Made by a program: the position numbers and the translations under genes. This document shows positions 6,505-8,700 of a stretch of DNA of 8,700 bases, in pieces. Within the stretch, counting starts at the first letter, position 1. Each line of letters opens with the position of its first letter. The stretch lies in the NCBI GenBank assembly GCA_017626655.1, contig JAGAIH010000322.1, forward strand, positions 1 to 8,700. The letters are read 5' to 3'. The notes below the pieces were generated by a model, which saw only the letters and a list, made by a program, of their open reading frames with translations, did no database searches and had not been told where the DNA came from. Origin of the DNA: Clostridia bacterium (GTDB lineage: Bacteria > Bacillota_A > Clostridia > Oscillospirales > CAG-272).

Positions 6505-7310
6505 GATCCCTCACCTCCCGTCAGCTCGTCCAGGCTCCCGAAGCGGTAGCCCAGGGTCTTCAGTTCACGCAAAATATCACCCAAAATGGCGGCGTTGGTG
6601 GCCGAAGTAGGGTGGAGCAGGATCACCGCGCCGTTGTGGATATTGTCCAGGATTCTCCTCTTCGCGGCGGCAGGATCGGGCTGTCTCGCGTTGTCCCAAT
6701 CGGCGTAGGCAAAGCTCCAGAATACGGTCTTATAGCCCGCCGTTTGGGCCTCGCGGAGCATGGCCTCGTCAAAGCAGCCCTCGGGGGGACGGTAGTAGGG
6801 AGAGACCGTCACGCCGATGGCGGTACAGGCCTCCTCCAGCCGCTTCAGCTCGGCGGTCAGCTCCCCCGCGGGCGCGCCGCAGAGGTTCTTGTGGGTGAAG
6901 GTGTGGTTGCACACCAGATGCCCCTCGGAGGCCATGCGGCGGACCAGCTCGGGATTCTTTTCGGGTAGATTCCCCAGAATGAAGAAGGCCCCCGTGGCCC
7001 CCTCGGCCTTGAGTGCGTCCAGCACCTTGGCTACGTTGCCGTTCTCGTAGCCCGCGTCGAAGGTGAGGTAGACCACCTTGTCGCCGGCGTTGGGGTCGGT
7101 GTGGGCGTGGTCGATATAGTAGCCGCCATACTGCTCTACCTCGCGAAGAGGCGGATCGGCCACGGGCTGGGCGTGGTCCTTGGCGCGGACGCAATACCAG
7201 CCCGTTCCCTTGGCCTGGGCGGGGAAGGCCAGGGTCGAGAGCAGGAAGAGGGCCGAGAGCAGGGCGGCTATGAGCTTATGGAAGCGGGAGATGGGATCGG
7301 GATCGTACAT
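6501..7310 (-). CDS. pdaA: PdaA-like secreted deacetylase (muramic delta-lactam / spore cortex type)
   Basis: PdaA deacetylates muramic acid in spore peptidoglycan, a step toward the muramic-delta-lactam that marks cortex for germination enzymes. The protein has 269 residues. A signal peptide has hydrophobic residues about 13-29 and a likely cut after AQA (31-33). The catalytic domain reads YLTFDAGYENGN (81-92), NHTFTH (135-140), YRPPEGCF (173-180), VFWSFAYADW (196-205) and a C-terminal motif ILLHPTS (230-236). The wording YLTFD-x-GYENG, FWS-hydrophobic-DW and NAxxL is specific to the PdaA subgroup rather than general CE4 enzymes. The second Asp of the usual TFDD motif is Ala-86; B. subtilis PdaA has Asn there. 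The ATG at 7310 follows AAAGGAG by 9 nt. The gene heads a two-gene operon with the anchored deacetylase. PdaA function is inferred from motifs and implies a sporulating host; a vegetative-wall role is possible. Confidence 0.88.
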   Translation of the reverse strand: MYDPDPISRFHKLIAALLSALFLLSTLAFPAQAKGTGWYCVRAKDHAQPVADPPLREVEQYGGYYIDHAHTDPNAGDKVVYLTFDAGYENGNVAKVLDALKAEGATGAFFILGNLPEKNPELVRRMASEGHLVCNHTFTHKNLCGAPAGELTAELKRLEEACTAIGVTVSPYYRPPEGCFDEAMLREAQTAGYKTVFWSFAYADWDNARQPDPAAAKRRILDNIHNGAVILLHPTSATNAAILGDILRELKTLGYRFGSLDELTGGEGS

Positions 7311-7587
7311 GGTTTGAGGCTCCTTTCGGTCAAAAACGGTGTTTGCACCCAGTAGTGTGCGCCGTTTCGGTTTTCGTAGACCTTGAAAAACATGGCGGTC
7401 AAGCCGAAATCAACCGATTCCGCCGTCGATGCTCCCCGATTCGGTAAATATTCTGTTAATTCGTACTTTTTTCCACATTCGTTCAAGATTCTGTCACATT
7501 TTACCTATATAATGTGCTTAATTGGGGTCTCTCGCACCCCGCCCAACAGAACACCGAACGGCTCTGAAAAAGCGGAAAGGAGGCAGC
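7311..7587. other. Divergent intergenic region between the pdaA operon and the VTC gene
   Basis: This 277-nt region holds the start signals of two divergent operons. The right part (7441-7515) is AT-rich and contains the plus-strand -10 box. Toward pdaA, AAACGG (7334-7339) pairs with CCGTTT (7362-7367) around an inner GCAC/GTGC stem, and in the minus direction the hairpin runs into TTTTT just before the pdaA Shine-Dalgarno. That could be a leader structure, though three of the Ts lie in the stem, so termination would be weak. I see no strong SigA or sporulation-sigma promoter for pdaA; TTGACC (7402-7397) with TACGAA 18 nt downstream is a poor candidate. No convincing gene lies here. Confidence 0.4.
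7508..7513 (+). promoter_or_regulatory. Probable -10 box of the VTC/DUF4956 operon
   Basis: A perfect TATAAT sits at 7508-7513 at the end of an AT-rich stretch, 74 nt before the VTC start codon. The expected -35 position (about 7484-7490) has no good TTGACA match, so the promoter may be weak, activator-dependent or read by another sigma factor. Transcription would start near 7520. Confidence 0.5.
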
Positions 7588-8346
7588 ATGGCCAATACCT
7601 TCAAGCGCATGGAAAAAAAGACCACTCTGCCCACCGAGCGGGTGGAGGAGCTGAAGGCGCGGATCGCCCCCTACATGAAGGACGACCCCTTCAACGTGGA
7701 CGGCAAGCCCTACATGATCTGCAACCTCTACTACGACGACTTCGACGACCACGTCATCCGCGGATCGGTCCAGCTCCCCAAGTACAAGGAGAAGCTGAGA
7801 CTGCGAAGCTACGGCGTCCCCACCGAGGACACCAAGGTGTTTCTGGAGCTGAAAAAGAAATACTACGGTGTCGGCACCAAGCGCAGAACCAAGCTCCGCT
7901 ACGGAGACCTCAAGCACTACCTCGACACGGGCATCCACCCCGAGGGGCTGTCCTACATCGACGAGCAGGTGCTTCGCGAGATCGACTACTACCGCTCCCA
8001 CGAGACGGTGGAGCCGAGAGTCTACGTCAGCTATATGCGTAATGCCTACCACGGTAAGGAGGACCCTTCCTTCCGTCTCACCTTTGACAGCGATATTCTC
8101 ACCCGCCGCTACGACCTGGATCTCACTCTGGGCCGCTACGGCACCCCCATCCTCACCGAGGGGACCACCCTCCTGGAGGTCAAGTTCGCGGGAGCGGTTC
8201 CCTTCTGGTTCTGCCGCGTCATGAGCGACTTCGGCCTGTCCTTCCACACCTTCTCCAAGGTGGGTACAGACTTCAAGCTCCATACCTACGAGAAAGCCTG
8301 TACCGAGCATCCCGACGAAGACCATTATTTGCGCCTGATACACTGA
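7588..8346 (+). CDS. VTC-domain protein, polyphosphate-polymerase-like (triphosphate tunnel fold)
   Basis: A 252-residue soluble protein with the VTC domain of the yeast vacuolar transporter chaperone, whose Vtc4 subunit makes polyphosphate from ATP inside a charged beta-barrel tunnel. Visible family signatures are RMEKK near the N-terminus (7-11), CNLYYDD (45-51), KEKLRLRSYG (67-76), FLELKKK (85-91), KRR (98-100), RNAY (151-154), LEVKF (196-200, Glu-197 a likely metal ligand) and FSKVG (222-226). These supply the alternating Lys/Arg and Glu residues expected to line the tunnel. The domain is nearly the entire protein; there is no SPX domain or membrane helix. I chose the ATG at 7588 because GGAGG (7579-7583) precedes it; a TTG at 7522 would fall almost at the predicted transcription start. 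The gene lies 21 nt upstream of the DUF4956 gene, in the same operon. Polymerase activity is inferred from family; a nucleotide- or phosphate-binding role is also possible. Confidence 0.9.
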   Translation: MANTFKRMEKKTTLPTERVEELKARIAPYMKDDPFNVDGKPYMICNLYYDDFDDHVIRGSVQLPKYKEKLRLRSYGVPTEDTKVFLELKKKYYGVGTKRRTKLRYGDLKHYLDTGIHPEGLSYIDEQVLREIDYYRSHETVEPRVYVSYMRNAYHGKEDPSFRLTFDSDILTRRYDLDLTLGRYGTPILTEGTTLLEVKFAGAVPFWFCRVMSDFGLSFHTFSKVGTDFKLHTYEKACTEHPDEDHYLRLIH

Positions 8347-8367
8347 ATTTTTGGAGGATTACACACC

Positions 8368-8700
8368 ATGAATCAAATCATGAATACAATTCTGGAACAA
8401 GTTGAACTTATTAATGGTTTAATCACGTTTGGAATGGCTCTCAAACTTATGGGCTGCGCCCTCGGCCTCTCGGTGGCTATCATGCTGGTCTACATGTTCA
8501 CCCACCGCCGCACCGGCTTCCGCCCCGCCATGCTCTTCACCATAATGCTCCTGGGCCCCGCCGTGGCCATCATCGTCATCTGTATCGGCTCCAATATCGC
8601 CCGCGCCATCTCCATCGGCGGCGGTCTGGCGCTGATCCGCTTCCGTAACACGGTGGAGGACCCCCGCGACATCATCTACTACTACATCTCCATCGCCGCC
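8368..8700 (+). CDS. DUF4956 membrane protein (partial, C-terminus beyond window)
   Basis: The first 111 codons of a multi-pass membrane protein of unknown function. After a polar N-terminus, hydrophobic segments run at about 25-44 and 55-73, separated by a basic loop (HRRTGFRP, 46-53). The stretch SIGGGLALIRFRNTVEDPRD (82-101) matches the hallmark of DUF4956, where a Gly-rich turn is followed by IRFR and DPRD. GGAGG at 8353-8357 precedes the ATG by 10 nt, and the gene starts 21 nt after the VTC stop. DUF4956 proteins are commonly encoded next to VTC-domain proteins, so the two probably work together at the membrane. The first 28 codons are only about 31 % GC (26 of 84 bases by my count), while the rest is GC-rich like its neighbours. 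The gene continues past the right edge. Confidence 0.9.
   Translation, partial: MNQIMNTILEQVELINGLITFGMALKLMGCALGLSVAIMLVYMFTHRRTGFRPAMLFTIMLLGPAVAIIVICIGSNIARAISIGGGLALIRFRNTVEDPRDIIYYYISIAA

Noticed and set aside
7449..7480. Possible SigG promoter for pdaA (GAATG at 7480-7476 and CAGAATA at 7455-7449 on the minus strand)
   Set aside because: The spacer is 20 nt instead of 17-18 and the -10 element has a mismatch at a key position. AT-rich DNA makes chance matches likely.
7268..7486. Minus-strand 72-codon frame upstream of and overlapping pdaA
   Set aside because: It has no ribosome binding site, overlaps the pdaA signal-peptide region in another frame, and shows no domain.
7522..7587. TTG at 7522 as the VTC gene start
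   Set aside because: It lies within about 2 nt of the predicted transcription start and has no ribosome binding site, while ATG 7588 has GGAGG upstream.
7501..8343. Minus-strand frame of 280 codons opposite the VTC gene
   Set aside because: The plus strand carries the VTC motifs, a ribosome binding site and a promoter-like box. The antisense product has no recognisable family.

Overview
The window looks like part of the chromosome of a GC-rich, spore-forming Firmicute of class Clostridia, possibly Oscillospirales-like. The taxonomic call is an inference. It rests on a PdaA-type cortex deacetylase, a CdaA-type diadenylate cyclase, strong AGGAGG-type ribosome binding sites, TTG starts, and a VTC-domain/DUF4956 gene pair of the kind common in gut Clostridia. 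Coding is dense. Six of the eight genes lie on the minus strand and two on the plus strand. I see no tRNA, rRNA, CRISPR array, transposase or phage gene.

Minus-strand block A (about 5390 down to 1) starts at a clear SigA-type promoter. It reads cdaA (c-di-AMP synthase, with an unusually long charged C-terminal tail), an 80-residue single-pass membrane protein, a COG2509-type FAD-dependent oxidoreductase whose start lies 3 nt after the preceding stop, a 160-nt gap with small hairpins, and recJ. The recJ gene begins with TTG and leaves the window after 669 codons. The usual CdaA partner, CdaR with its YbbR repeats, is absent from the slot right after cdaA; the small membrane protein sits there instead.

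Minus-strand block B (7310 down to 5441) holds two polysaccharide deacetylases of the CE4 superfamily. The first is a secreted PdaA-like protein and the second is a membrane-anchored protein with a Thr/Glu/Pro linker. They are coupled by a 4-nt overlap and end in a strong Rho-independent terminator, which separates them from the cdaA promoter. Together they probably modify peptidoglycan outside the membrane, with PdaA pointing to the spore cortex.

Plus-strand block C (about 7508 to the right edge) is transcribed divergently from block B across a 277-nt intergenic region. It encodes a VTC-domain (triphosphate-tunnel fold, polyphosphate-polymerase-like) protein and the start of a DUF4956 multi-pass membrane protein. 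Such pairs often lie next to CotH-type kinases in Clostridia; the window ends before that can be checked. This pair, and the cdaA operon without cdaR, are the least explained parts of the window.
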